From positions 1 to 17,406 of the forward strand of contig JBGSOE010000459.1 of the NCBI GenBank assembly GCA_041739295.1: a DNA stretch of 17,406 nucleotides. The letters run 5' to 3'. The position numbers were made by a program, and so were the translations under genes. The DNA is from JAHJQQ01 sp041739295 (lineage in GTDB: Bacteria > Pseudomonadota > Gammaproteobacteria > Thiohalobacterales > Thiohalobacteraceae). The notes beneath the pieces are model-generated. The model searched no databases. It was not told where the DNA came from and saw nothing but the letters and a program-made list of their open reading frames with translations. The first letter of the stretch is position 1. Each line of letters opens with the position of its first letter. Shown here piece after piece: positions 1-7,618 of the stretch.

Positions 1-612
1 GGCGACATCATTCGTCCGCATCTGCTGACCACTGCGATTGGTCAGGCTTCTATTGCGGCGGAGAGCATTCAGCATTACCTCAACCAGGAAGAGCAAGCCA
101 AGCGTCCGAAGGTCGACAAGCATCACTTCAAACTGCTCGACAAGCTGCGTGAAACCGGTCATGCACCGGGCGAGTTCAATCCTGATGAACAAGGTGATCT
201 GCGCGGCACCGACCACAGCAAGTGGGCGATCCATAACTACGAAGACCGTTCCGCCGCGGAAATCATCCCGCACAACAAGCTGTTCCTCGGTCACTTCGGC
301 TATACCCCCCGCCACAAGCGTGAGGAATATGGTCCGAGCGCATACGAAGTGTTGAGTCACTTCGATGAGCGCCGCAAGAACCTGCCGGAAGCCGAGGTCA
401 TTGACGAAGCTAAGCGTTGCATGAGCTGCGGTATGTGCTTCGAGTGCGACAACTGCGTCATTTACTGCCCGCAGGATGCCATCTTCCGTGTGAAGAAGAG
501 CGATTACACTACCGGCCGTTATGTGGATACCGACTACACCAAGTGCATCGGCTGCCACATTTGCTCGGACGTGTGCCCGACCGGCTACATCGATATGGCG
601 CTGGGCGACTAA
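1..612 (+). CDS. dsrL: DsrL, 3' end: iron-sulfur flavoprotein of the Dsr system (partial)
   Basis: Frame 1 is open from the first base, so the gene starts before the window; 203 C-terminal residues are visible of a protein that is usually about 650 residues. The first residues (GDIIRPHLLTTAIGQA) fit the end of a GltD-like pyridine-nucleotide-disulfide oxidoreductase domain. A ferredoxin-like domain follows, with a first cysteine group at visible residues 140, 143, 146, 149, 152 and 156 and a second, CIGCHICSDVCP, at 182-192. This suits two [4Fe-4S] clusters. In known sulfur oxidisers DsrL is a cytoplasmic NAD(P)H:acceptor oxidoreductase that interacts with DsrAB and is essential for oxidising stored sulfur. 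The dsrJ gene begins 21 bp downstream, as in A. vinosum. The assignment rests on domain type plus gene order; the FAD and NAD-binding parts lie outside the window. Confidence 0.92.
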   Translation, partial: GDIIRPHLLTTAIGQASIAAESIQHYLNQEEQAKRPKVDKHHFKLLDKLRETGHAPGEFNPDEQGDLRGTDHSKWAIHNYEDRSAAEIIPHNKLFLGHFGYTPRHKREEYGPSAYEVLSHFDERRKNLPEAEVIDEAKRCMSCGMCFECDNCVIYCPQDAIFRVKKSDYTTGRYVDTDYTKCIGCHICSDVCPTGYIDMALGD

Positions 613-633
613 ATTGATCTTTAAGGAACGGAC

Positions 634-1155
634 ATGGCCGTGATGTATAAATATGTGCGGTCTCTGATTCTGCTGGCGGGAATGGCCTGTTTGGGCCTCC
701 CGTTGGTCGCTCAGAGCGAAACCCCGCTACCTGTCATCCCTGAAGCAACTTCACGCTTCAGTGATGCACAGGCCTGCGTGGAACCGACGGAAGAAATGCG
801 GAAGAACCACATGAACTACATCCTGCATCAGCGGGATGAGACCATGCATAAGGGTATCCGCACCCGTCAGCACAGTCTGGAAGAATGCATCAACTGCCAT
901 GTTCCCGCTGAGGACAAGGAAGGTCAGCCGATGCGCATCGAGAGCAAAGAGCATTTTTGCAACAGTTGCCACAGTTACGCAGCAGTCAAAATCGATTGCT
1001 TCCAATGTCATGCCGATCGTCCCGTGGGAAAAACAGCTTTCCATCCATTGACCAGCCAAGCGCCTGGCAAGACCGATTTCCATCACAGCGATGCAGATAC
1101 AACTGTATCCGCTAACACCCTGGAAGTTCTGGCTGAAGAGGGCAAGCTGCAATGA
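634..1155 (+). CDS. dsrJ: DsrJ, periplasmic trihaem cytochrome c of DsrMKJOP
   Basis: The 173-residue protein has an N-terminal hydrophobic segment (about residues 9-26) that acts as signal peptide or anchor. Three CxxCH haem c motifs follow: CINCH (85-89), CNSCH (109-113) and CFQCH (122-126). Cys48, in ACVEPTEEMRKNHM, lies where family members have the cysteine proposed as axial ligand giving one haem unusual His/Cys ligation. DsrJ exchanges electrons on the periplasmic side of the DsrMKJOP complex. The ATG at 634 was chosen because AAGGAA (about 624-629) precedes it at close spacing; ATG 643 is a possible alternative. The stop overlaps the dsrO start by 4 bp (ATGA), so translation is probably coupled. 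Function is from family knowledge; the haem motifs are seen directly. Confidence 0.95.
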   Translation: MAVMYKYVRSLILLAGMACLGLPLVAQSETPLPVIPEATSRFSDAQACVEPTEEMRKNHMNYILHQRDETMHKGIRTRQHSLEECINCHVPAEDKEGQPMRIESKEHFCNSCHSYAAVKIDCFQCHADRPVGKTAFHPLTSQAPGKTDFHHSDADTTVSANTLEVLAEEGKLQ

Positions 1156-1913
1156 CCCACAAAAGCGAGATCGATAGTTCACGTCGCCAATTTCTGAATG
1201 GCTCCGCCATTGCGGCAGGCTTGGCCATCGCACCCGGTGTGATGTTGCACCAAGTGGCGAACGCTAAACCGGCCGATCAGGCCGTATCCAGTGATAAGCG
1301 CTGGGGCATGCTGATCGACACCAACAAGTGCAGCAAGGGCTGCGATGCCTGTGTGCGTGGTTGCCAAACGGAGAATGGTTGGGGCGAGAACGAAACTAAA
1401 TCCAACCCAGATCAGCTTGCCCAGTGGATACGTAAGGTTGAAGTACGTGATACTTCGACTGGCTTTAGCAATTCTCTGCCCTTGATGTGTCAGCATTGTG
1501 AGCATCCGCCGTGTGTGGATGTATGCCCGACGGGCGCATCTTTCAAACGTGCTGACGGCATTGTGCTGGTCGACAAACATATCTGTATCGGCTGTCGTTA
1601 TTGCATGATGGCCTGCCCCTACAAGGCACGTTCCTTCATACATGAAGACCTGCATGACCAGTTGCCAACAGCACCACGTGGCAAAGGCACGGTCGAAAGT
1701 TGCACCCTGTGTGTGCATCGCGTCGATAAGGATGGTGATAACGCCATACCTGCCTGTGCCGAGGCCTGCAATGCTGAAGGTCATGAGGCCTTTGTGTTCG
1801 GAGATCTGAAGAACCCGAACAGTCGGATCTCACAGGAACTTGCCAAGCATGGTGGCACTCAGATTCGCGCCGATCTCGGTCTGAATGTGGGCATCCGCTA
1901 TCGCGGTATTTGA
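1152..1913 (+). CDS. dsrO: DsrO, Tat-exported periplasmic ferredoxin of DsrMKJOP
   Basis: The 253-residue protein starts with a twin-arginine signal (SRRQFLNGS, residues 10-18), a hydrophobic stretch and a probable cleavage site after ANA (residue 38). Sixteen cysteines form four groups: 60/64/67/71, 113/116/121/125, 145/148/151/155 and 184/187/202/206. This is the pattern of the DmsB/HybA-type ferredoxins that carry several [4Fe-4S] clusters. It is predicted to pass electrons between DsrJ and the membrane protein DsrP on the periplasmic side. Its start overlaps the dsrJ stop by 4 bp and dsrP follows 49 bp later, so it belongs to the same operon. Cofactor number is inferred from cysteine count. 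Confidence 0.95.
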   Translation: MTHKSEIDSSRRQFLNGSAIAAGLAIAPGVMLHQVANAKPADQAVSSDKRWGMLIDTNKCSKGCDACVRGCQTENGWGENETKSNPDQLAQWIRKVEVRDTSTGFSNSLPLMCQHCEHPPCVDVCPTGASFKRADGIVLVDKHICIGCRYCMMACPYKARSFIHEDLHDQLPTAPRGKGTVESCTLCVHRVDKDGDNAIPACAEACNAEGHEAFVFGDLKNPNSRISQELAKHGGTQIRADLGLNVGIRYRGI

Positions 1914-1962
1914 ACAGTACTCGTCTAGTCACTGAAGTACGAACACAGGAACGACAGTAGCG

Positions 1963-3204
1963 ATGAAAGCAAAAGTACACTTTCGCGAAGTTCTGAATAA
2001 CGGCACCGGATACTACGGACTATTAGCCCTGCTCGGCGCCATTGTCCTGGTCGGACTGGGTGCGGCTTTCTACATGGAACATAACGGCCACTTCGTGACC
2101 GGCATGAACAACCAGATTGTCTGGGGCACCCCGCATGTATTCGCAGTATTCCTGATCGTGGCCGCTTCGGGTGCGCTCAACGTTGCCTCGATAGGCTCGG
2201 TGTTCGGCATACCCCTGTACAAGCCACTCGCGCCACTGTCGGGCCTGCTAGCCATCGCCCTGCTCGCCGGTGGTCTAGCCGTACTGGTGCTCGATCTCGG
2301 CCATCCTGACCGCTTGATCGTCGCCATGACCTACTACAACTTTAAATCCATCTTTGCCTGGAACGTGATGCTCTACACCGGCTTCATGGCCGTGGTCGTC
2401 GTCTATCTGTGGATGATGATGGAACGCAAGATGAACAAGTTCACCAAGCCAGCTGGTTTTTTCGCCTTTATCTGGCGTCTTGCGCTGACCACTGGTACCG
2501 GTTCCATCTTCGGCTTTATCGTGGCTCGCGAGGCCTATGACGCCGCTATCATGGCGCCAATGTTCGTTATCATGTCCTTCTCATTCGGATTGGCGATCTA
2601 CATCCTGGTGCTGATGGCATCATTCAAGTGGACCGATCGCGTACTCGGCGACAAAATCCTTTACCGTCTCAAAAACCTGCTGGGTGTCTTTATTGGTGCC
2701 GTGCTGTATTTCGTGTTGGCGTTCCATCTGACTGGTCTGTATGCCGCAGAGCATCAGACAGTCGAGCGTTTCATCCTGCTGGATGGTGGCATCTACACCA
2801 AGTTATTCTGGATCGGTCAGATCTTGATCGGCAGTCTGGTTCCGCTGGCCATGATTTATCACCCGACGCTCGGCAAGAGTCGCAGCAGTATCGGCTGGGC
2901 CTGTGCCTTGGTGATATTGGGCGGCATGGCTCAAATGTACGTCATTATTATCGGTGGTCAAGCGTTCCCATTGGTGTTGTTCCCCGGCTTGGACGTCAGC
3001 AGCAGCTTCAATGATGGTGTTGTCGCCAGCTACGCACCGAAACTGCCTGAGTTTCTGCTCGGTATCGGCGGCTTTGCCATTGCCATGTTGATGGTCACGA
3101 TTGCGGTCAAGGTTCTGCGCTTTCTCCCGGAAAGTCTGGCCGATGCCATTGTCGATCCACACTCGGCAAGTGACGCCAATAACGTTGCTAAGAAGGCCGC
3201 TTAA
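1963..3204 (+). CDS. dsrP: DsrP, NrfD-like integral membrane subunit of DsrMKJOP
   Basis: The 413-residue protein is strongly hydrophobic with about ten probable membrane helices spread over residues 15-390, as expected for the NrfD/PsrC family. NrfD-family subunits exchange electrons between quinone and a periplasmic ferredoxin partner, here DsrO. The ATG at 1963 has AGGAA at 1947-1951, 11 bases upstream, slightly long but acceptable. The gene lies between dsrO and dsrN as in A. vinosum. The protein ends in a soluble, charged tail (residues about 395-413). Membrane helix number is estimated by eye, and the gene-order evidence is what separates DsrP from other NrfD homologues. Confidence 0.93.
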   Translation: MKAKVHFREVLNNGTGYYGLLALLGAIVLVGLGAAFYMEHNGHFVTGMNNQIVWGTPHVFAVFLIVAASGALNVASIGSVFGIPLYKPLAPLSGLLAIALLAGGLAVLVLDLGHPDRLIVAMTYYNFKSIFAWNVMLYTGFMAVVVVYLWMMMERKMNKFTKPAGFFAFIWRLALTTGTGSIFGFIVAREAYDAAIMAPMFVIMSFSFGLAIYILVLMASFKWTDRVLGDKILYRLKNLLGVFIGAVLYFVLAFHLTGLYAAEHQTVERFILLDGGIYTKLFWIGQILIGSLVPLAMIYHPTLGKSRSSIGWACALVILGGMAQMYVIIIGGQAFPLVLFPGLDVSSSFNDGVVASYAPKLPEFLLGIGGFAIAMLMVTIAVKVLRFLPESLADAIVDPHSASDANNVAKKAA

Positions 3205-3268
3205 TACAGTTGTTGTTCTACGTCGGGTAGGCTGCTGTATCCGCCGCCCTAATACAGAAACATACAAG

Positions 3269-3295
3269 CACGGCAATCCCCATCGGATTGCCGTG
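3269..3295 (+). terminator. Perfect 11-bp stem-loop between dsrP and dsrN
   Basis: Arms at 3269-3279 and 3285-3295 are perfect inverted repeats around a 5-base loop. The downstream sequence (TCCGTTTAAGG) has only a short T run, so this is a weak candidate for an intrinsic terminator. An mRNA-stabilising or processing hairpin that sets the ratio of upstream to downstream messages is equally possible. It lies in the only large gap (138 bp) inside this part of the operon. Confidence 0.5.
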
Positions 3296-3315
3296 TCCGT
3301 TTAAGGAACCCCTTT

Positions 3316-3332
3316 TTAAGGACGACCCTTAA
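3316..3332 (+). promoter_or_regulatory. Small inverted repeat over the SD-like sequence ahead of dsrN
   Basis: TTAAGG (3316-3321) and CCTTAA (3327-3332) can pair around a 5-base loop. The left arm is part of the second of two TTTAAGGA copies (3300-3307 and 3315-3322). These are the only ribosome-binding-like sequences before dsrN and both are far from its ATG at 3343 (20 bases for the nearer one). The stem is short, so the regulatory reading is tentative. Confidence 0.25.
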
Positions 3333-3342
3333 GCCTAACACC

Positions 3343-4749
3343 ATGGCCCATCTGCTCATCTCCGCTGCCCATAAGTCGTCCGGCAAGACCACGGTCACAC
3401 TGGGTCTATGTGCATCCCTGCGCGAGCAGAATCTACATATCCAACCATTCAAGAAAGGCCCGGACTACATTGACCCCATGTGGCTCGGTCAAGCAGCCGG
3501 TAACCCCTGTCACAATCTCGATTTTTACACCATGCAGCCAGATGAGATTCTGGCCACGTTCGGTTACTACTCGGCACAGGCCGATCTTGCGTTGATCGAA
3601 GGTAACAAGGGCCTGTACGACGGTTTGGATCTGGACGGCAGCAACAGCAACGCCGCGCTTGCCAAACTGCTCAAGGCACCCGTCATCTTAGTCATTGATG
3701 CACGCGGCATGACCCGCGGCATTGCGCCACTCATTCTCGGTTACCAGGCCTTCGATCCAGACGTGCGCATTGCCGGTGTGATCCTCAATCAACTCGGCGG
3801 TAGTCGGCATGAATCAAAACTACGTGCCGTCATCGAACACTACACCGATGTGCCTGTGGTGGGTGCGGTGGCACGTGAAGAAAGTCTGGAAATTGTCGAG
3901 CGACATCTGGGCCTGATCCCCAGCAATGAACACGAAGCAGCCGTCGCGCGCATTCGGCACATCGGTGAGACCATAGGACGACAAGTGGATCTGGCACGCA
4001 TTCGTGCCATCGCCGACAGCGCTGATATTTTGCCTGCTACACCGCCGTTTGATATCACCGCGGAGCCGGTCAACACAGTCCGGATTGGCATCGCCCGTGA
4101 TGAAGCTTTCGGCTTTTATTATCCCGACGACTTGGCGGCTCTGCGCCGTGCCGGCGCTGAACTGGTACCTATTAATACCCTACGTGATAGCACCCTGCCC
4201 GCCATCGACGGTTTATTTATCGGCGGTGGTTTTCCGGAAACCTGTATGGATGCCTTGGCTGCCAATCAAAGTCTACGCAACGCTATTCGATGCGCCATCG
4301 ACAACGGCTTACCAACCTATGCGGAATGTGGCGGACTGATGTATTTAGCGCGCAGTCTGAACTGGAATGGCAAACGTGCAGAGATGGTCGGTGTCATTCC
4401 AGGAGATATCGACATGCACACCCGTCCACAAGGTCGCGGTTATGTGCGTCTGGAAGAAATCTCTGGCATGCCCTGGCCCGCCACTGCTGACACGGACACT
4501 CAGGTCTCAGCACATGAGTTCCACTACTCCGGTCTGACCAACCTGGATCCGCAGGCACAATTTGCCTTCAAAGTATTGCGGGGTACCGGCATCGACGGTC
4601 AACATGATGGTTTTGTGTATAAAAATCTGCTCGCCTGCTACACCCATCAACGCGACACTCGACATCATCGCTGGGCCGCCCGTTTTGTTGCCTTTGTACG
4701 TCAGCATACCGTGCAGAACACCGCCACTGGACAACCGCCCCTGGATTGA
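3343..4749 (+). CDS. dsrN: DsrN, sirohaem amidase (cobyrinate a,c-diamide synthase family)
   Basis: The 468-residue protein has the two-part layout of CobB/CbiA. An N-terminal ATP-binding domain carries the P-loop SSGKTTV (residues 12-18). A C-terminal class-I-like glutamine amidotransferase domain carries the nucleophile Cys329 in YAECGGLMYL, and a histidine-rich segment AHEFHYSG near residues 390-397. In A. vinosum DsrN is implicated in glutamine-dependent, ATP-driven amidation of sirohaem to sirohaem amide, the cofactor of DsrAB. Its place between dsrP and dsrR makes this more likely than cobalamin synthesis, although the fold alone cannot distinguish them. The ATG at 3343 is the only usual start codon in frame after a stop at 3250; no well-spaced Shine-Dalgarno precedes it. 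Length fits the family. Confidence 0.93.
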   Translation: MAHLLISAAHKSSGKTTVTLGLCASLREQNLHIQPFKKGPDYIDPMWLGQAAGNPCHNLDFYTMQPDEILATFGYYSAQADLALIEGNKGLYDGLDLDGSNSNAALAKLLKAPVILVIDARGMTRGIAPLILGYQAFDPDVRIAGVILNQLGGSRHESKLRAVIEHYTDVPVVGAVAREESLEIVERHLGLIPSNEHEAAVARIRHIGETIGRQVDLARIRAIADSADILPATPPFDITAEPVNTVRIGIARDEAFGFYYPDDLAALRRAGAELVPINTLRDSTLPAIDGLFIGGGFPETCMDALAANQSLRNAIRCAIDNGLPTYAECGGLMYLARSLNWNGKRAEMVGVIPGDIDMHTRPQGRGYVRLEEISGMPWPATADTDTQVSAHEFHYSGLTNLDPQAQFAFKVLRGTGIDGQHDGFVYKNLLACYTHQRDTRHHRWAARFVAFVRQHTVQNTATGQPPLD

Positions 4750-4788
4750 GCTCAGCATCCACACCACTTAACAATAGGAATCTTAACC

Positions 4789-5112
4789 ATGATGACCATC
4801 ACTCCTACCGCCGCCGCGCAAATCAAAGCCGCCGCCAAGCAGGGCCGCATGGAAGGCATGGCGTTACGCGTCGCTGCCCAGCGCAGTGACGACGGTACTA
4901 TCCAGTACGCCATGGGCTTCGATGACAGCAGTCGTGCCGATGACACCCGCATCAACATTGAAGGCGTTGATGTAGTTGTCGCCTCGACCAGCACCATTTT
5001 GCTGGAAGGTACGACCTTGGACTATGTCGAGCTCGACCAAGGCAAACACGAATTCATTTTCATGAACCCCAATGATCCCGATTATCGCCCGCCCCAGGAT
5101 GGCACCGCCTGA
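4789..5112 (+). CDS. dsrR: DsrR, A-type iron-sulfur-carrier-like protein without cysteines
   Basis: The 107-residue protein resembles IscA/SufA/ErpA in length and in its beta-rich core (ITPTAAAQIKAAAKQG at the N-terminus), but contains no cysteine, so it cannot bind a cluster through the three cysteines used by true A-type carriers. This is the known feature of DsrR. In A. vinosum DsrR is needed for efficient sulfur oxidation and is thought to act on dsr expression after transcription; the mechanism is not settled. AGGAA (4776-4780) lies 8 bases before ATG 4789, which favours it over the adjacent ATG at 4792. It follows dsrN by 39 bp and is the last recognisable dsr gene here; dsrS is not present next to it. 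Confidence 0.88.
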   Translation: MMTITPTAAAQIKAAAKQGRMEGMALRVAAQRSDDGTIQYAMGFDDSSRADDTRINIEGVDVVVASTSTILLEGTTLDYVELDQGKHEFIFMNPNDPDYRPPQDGTA

Positions 5113-5137
5113 TACCTCTTGGTCTCCCACGATATTT

Positions 5138-5154
5138 CCTACAGCTACTGTAGG
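5138..5154 (+). terminator. Short hairpin after dsrR (weak terminator candidate)
   Basis: CCTACAG (5138-5144) and CTGTAGG (5148-5154) are perfect inverted repeats with a 3-base loop, 26 bp after the dsrR stop. There is no T run after it, so it could be a factor-assisted end of the dsr message, a processing site, or an operator for the following two-component genes. Confidence 0.35.
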
Positions 5155-5176
5155 TTATGAGGGTCTGGCGCAATGA

Positions 5177-5185
5177 TGCTATAGT
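5177..5185 (+). promoter_or_regulatory. Possible extended -10 promoter for the two-component genes
   Basis: TGCTATAGT fits the extended -10 pattern TGnTATAAT with one difference, 47 bases before the kinase ATG. No convincing -35 box lies 16-18 bases upstream, which is compatible with an extended -10 promoter. This would let the kinase, regulator and rhodanese be expressed apart from the dsr operon. Confidence 0.35.
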
Positions 5186-5231
5186 GCCTGACGGTATCTG
5201 CAACACGCTGTTAGGTGATTAAAAGCGTTCT

Positions 5232-6911
5232 ATGGCTATAGCATCCAATAACACCCAGCCTGCGAAAACTCCGGCCGAATCCAGGCTGGAAAACACGCGC
5301 GCCAGTTGGACACTGCCCCCGCTTGGTGAACATTGGCACCGGCGACTCGGCCCGCGCTGCAACTGCATTTTCATTGCCTTGATCGGGCTTGCCGCGGTAC
5401 TTCTACTGCTAGGACTGATGCCCTGGGTGTTTCCTCAGGGACAGCTAGCTGCCAATCTCCACGGTCTGTTGCTGGGTCCGGGATTGATATTTCTGGGGGT
5501 ACTTTATTACCTCGTCAAACAGCATCTGCTTCAGCCTTTATTCCTATTGCGACAGTGGGCAGACCACGTTGGCGCCGGCGAACTCGCCGCGCGTATCCCG
5601 GTTCCCAAGCAAGGTGATTTCCAGAATCTGGCCTCTGACATCAACAGTATCAGCAATCGCTTGCAGGGCCTGTCGCTGGACATGGAGGCACAGGTCCGCA
5701 AACAGACTGAGCACATCAAGCATAAGACCCGTTCACTGGAAATCCTCTATGACGTGGCCGCCAGCATCAACAGCTCCCGCGATCTGGATGATCTGCTCAC
5801 GCGCTTCCTGCATACCTTGAAAGATGTCGTGCATGCCCGTGCCGCGACCGTGCGCCTATTGACGAATGACAAACGTATGCGGCTGGTCGCCAGTATCGGA
5901 CTGAATGACGAAGTGGTGGCCCGTGAGCAATTCATGCCTTCGCATCAGTGCCTGTGCGGTTTCGCCGCGACCGAAGGCAGCATTCGCAGCGACGATAACC
6001 TGCATAAATGCGACGCTCTGATTGGTACACCCTTCTTCGCGGATAGTGAAGTAGAAATGATGGCAGTGCCTCTTCAATATCGCGGCCGTACACTCGGCGT
6101 CTATAACCTGTTTGTGGATCGCGACCTCCGCTTCAGTACTGACTACGACAGCGAATTACTGATTAGTATTGGCCGCCATCTGGGTATGGCCATCGAAAAG
6201 GCCAGCGTGGATGAAGAGGCCAATCGACTTACCATCATCGAAGAACGCACCCGCATTGCCCATGAGCTCCACGATTCGCTGGCACAGACGCTGGCGAGTC
6301 TGCGTTTCCAGGTGCGCGTGTTGGACGAAACGCTGCACCAGGGTGATGAATCGGCACTCTGGTCAGAACTCGAGCGCATCGAAAACAGTCTTGATGAGGC
6401 CTACAGCGAACTACGTGGCCTGATTGAGCATTTCCGTGCCCCCATTGATCGGCGCGGCTTTATACCTGCGGTCGAGAAAGTCATCGAACGCTTCCGCAAC
6501 GAATCCAAAATTCAAATCTTTTTACAAAAGGAATGGTCGGGTCCAAGTCTGCCAGAAGACATGGAAATCCAGGTGCTGCGTATTGTTCAGGAAGCCTTGT
6601 GCAATGTGCGCAAACACAGCCATGCACATACAGTGCGCGTGCTACTGCGTGGTCAGAAAGATGGCTCCTTCCGTGTACTTGTCGAAGACGACGGCATCGG
6701 CATCGCACCCCTTACATCGGCCGGAGCACCAGGTGAACATGTTGGTCTTTCCATCATGGAAGAACGCGCACGTCGTATCGGCGGCAAGATTCGTTTTGAA
6801 AGCGAGCCCGGTGAAGGCACACGTATTCAACTGACATTCCGCGCCCCCACCACGCGTGTCGATAATGAAATCCCACTTCCCTTACCGACCGTTAACAAGA
6901 CGAACTCATGA
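5232..6911 (+). CDS. NarX-like sensor histidine kinase with HAMP and cysteine-bearing GAF domain
   Basis: The 559-residue protein has two membrane helices (about residues 44-63 and 76-94), a HAMP-like linker (95-150), a GAF domain (about 175-325), a HisKA_3 dimerisation domain with the phospho-acceptor His347 in ELHDSLAQT, and an ATPase domain (N458 in NVRKHSHA, DDGIGI at 486-491, GLSIMEERA at 505-513). This is the NarX/NarQ/DegS class that partners LuxR-type regulators. Unlike NarX, the periplasmic part is only a dozen or so residues and has no nitrate-binding P-box. The GAF domain carries Cys240, Cys242 and Cys260, like the NarX/NarQ central cysteine cluster, and may sense redox state or a thiol-reactive sulfur species; this is inference. 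Its stop overlaps the regulator start (ATGA). It follows dsrR by 119 bp. AGGTGA (5213-5218) is a distant ribosome site. Confidence 0.88.
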   Translation: MAIASNNTQPAKTPAESRLENTRASWTLPPLGEHWHRRLGPRCNCIFIALIGLAAVLLLLGLMPWVFPQGQLAANLHGLLLGPGLIFLGVLYYLVKQHLLQPLFLLRQWADHVGAGELAARIPVPKQGDFQNLASDINSISNRLQGLSLDMEAQVRKQTEHIKHKTRSLEILYDVAASINSSRDLDDLLTRFLHTLKDVVHARAATVRLLTNDKRMRLVASIGLNDEVVAREQFMPSHQCLCGFAATEGSIRSDDNLHKCDALIGTPFFADSEVEMMAVPLQYRGRTLGVYNLFVDRDLRFSTDYDSELLISIGRHLGMAIEKASVDEEANRLTIIEERTRIAHELHDSLAQTLASLRFQVRVLDETLHQGDESALWSELERIENSLDEAYSELRGLIEHFRAPIDRRGFIPAVEKVIERFRNESKIQIFLQKEWSGPSLPEDMEIQVLRIVQEALCNVRKHSHAHTVRVLLRGQKDGSFRVLVEDDGIGIAPLTSAGAPGEHVGLSIMEERARRIGGKIRFESEPGEGTRIQLTFRAPTTRVDNEIPLPLPTVNKTNS

Positions 6912-7582
6912 GCCTACGCATACTGGTAATCGACGATCACACCCTGTTCCGTGTGGGTCTACAGGGACTGCTTGAACATCGTGGCATTGAAGTGGTTGCA
7001 GCGGTTGGTGACGGCCAGGAAGGCCTGGCATTGGCAGAGCAACTTCGCCCCGACGTCGTGCTGTTGGATATGCGCATGCCAGGCATGGATGGACTGGGTG
7101 TGTTGCGGCATCTGCGCCAGACGGGCTTGAAGATGCCTATCGCGATGCTGACCACCAGTAGCAACGAGCAGGATCTCGTCGAAGCCCTGCGCAGCGGAGC
7201 TCAGGGTTATCTGATCAAAGACATGGAACCGGATGATCTGGTGGTGGCATTACGTGACATCGTTGCCGGCAAAACAGTGGTTGCCCCTGATCTCGCCCCG
7301 GTGCTTGCCAAGGTTGTACAGGGTGAAAGCGTCAAGCCCCGTGATCCTAGCCCGTTCTCAGAGCTCACGCCACGCGAGAGCGAGATTCTCGGGCTACTCG
7401 CTGAAGGCCAGAGCAATAAGGCCATCGCGCGTAATCTTGGCATCTCCGACGGCACCGTCAAGCTTCACGTCAAGGCTATCCTGCGTAAGCTCGGCGTGCA
7501 TTCGCGTGTCGAAGCTGCGGTTATCGCTGTCGAACAGGGTATGCGCAACAACCGCACCGAAAATTCGCGCAACATCGATTAG
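6908..7582 (+). CDS. NarL/FixJ-type response regulator
   Basis: The 224-residue protein has an N-terminal receiver domain with the acidic pair Asp9/Asp10, phospho-acceptor Asp54 (VVLLDMRMPG), Thr83 and Lys104, and a C-terminal LuxR-type helix-turn-helix (about 152-212, LTPRESEILGLLAEGQSNKA followed by the recognition region GTVKLHVKAILRKLG). It is therefore a DNA-binding output partner for the kinase just upstream, with which it overlaps by 4 bp. All residues needed for phosphorylation are present. Its targets are unknown; the neighbouring dsr operon, the rhodanese gene and cysG are reasonable candidates because of position. I give no symbol, since NarL itself responds to nitrate and nothing here shows that. 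Confidence 0.92.
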   Translation: MSLRILVIDDHTLFRVGLQGLLEHRGIEVVAAVGDGQEGLALAEQLRPDVVLLDMRMPGMDGLGVLRHLRQTGLKMPIAMLTTSSNEQDLVEALRSGAQGYLIKDMEPDDLVVALRDIVAGKTVVAPDLAPVLAKVVQGESVKPRDPSPFSELTPRESEILGLLAEGQSNKAIARNLGISDGTVKLHVKAILRKLGVHSRVEAAVIAVEQGMRNNRTENSRNID

Positions 7583-7618
7583 CGCAGGGTGCTTCAACCA
7601 TAAAGAGCACGTTTACCG

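Noticed and set aside
349..351. A separate small ferredoxin gene starting at 349
   Set aside because: The same frame is open from base 1 and encodes the DsrL oxidoreductase domain, so the ferredoxin part is the C-terminal domain of DsrL; the codon at 349 is internal.
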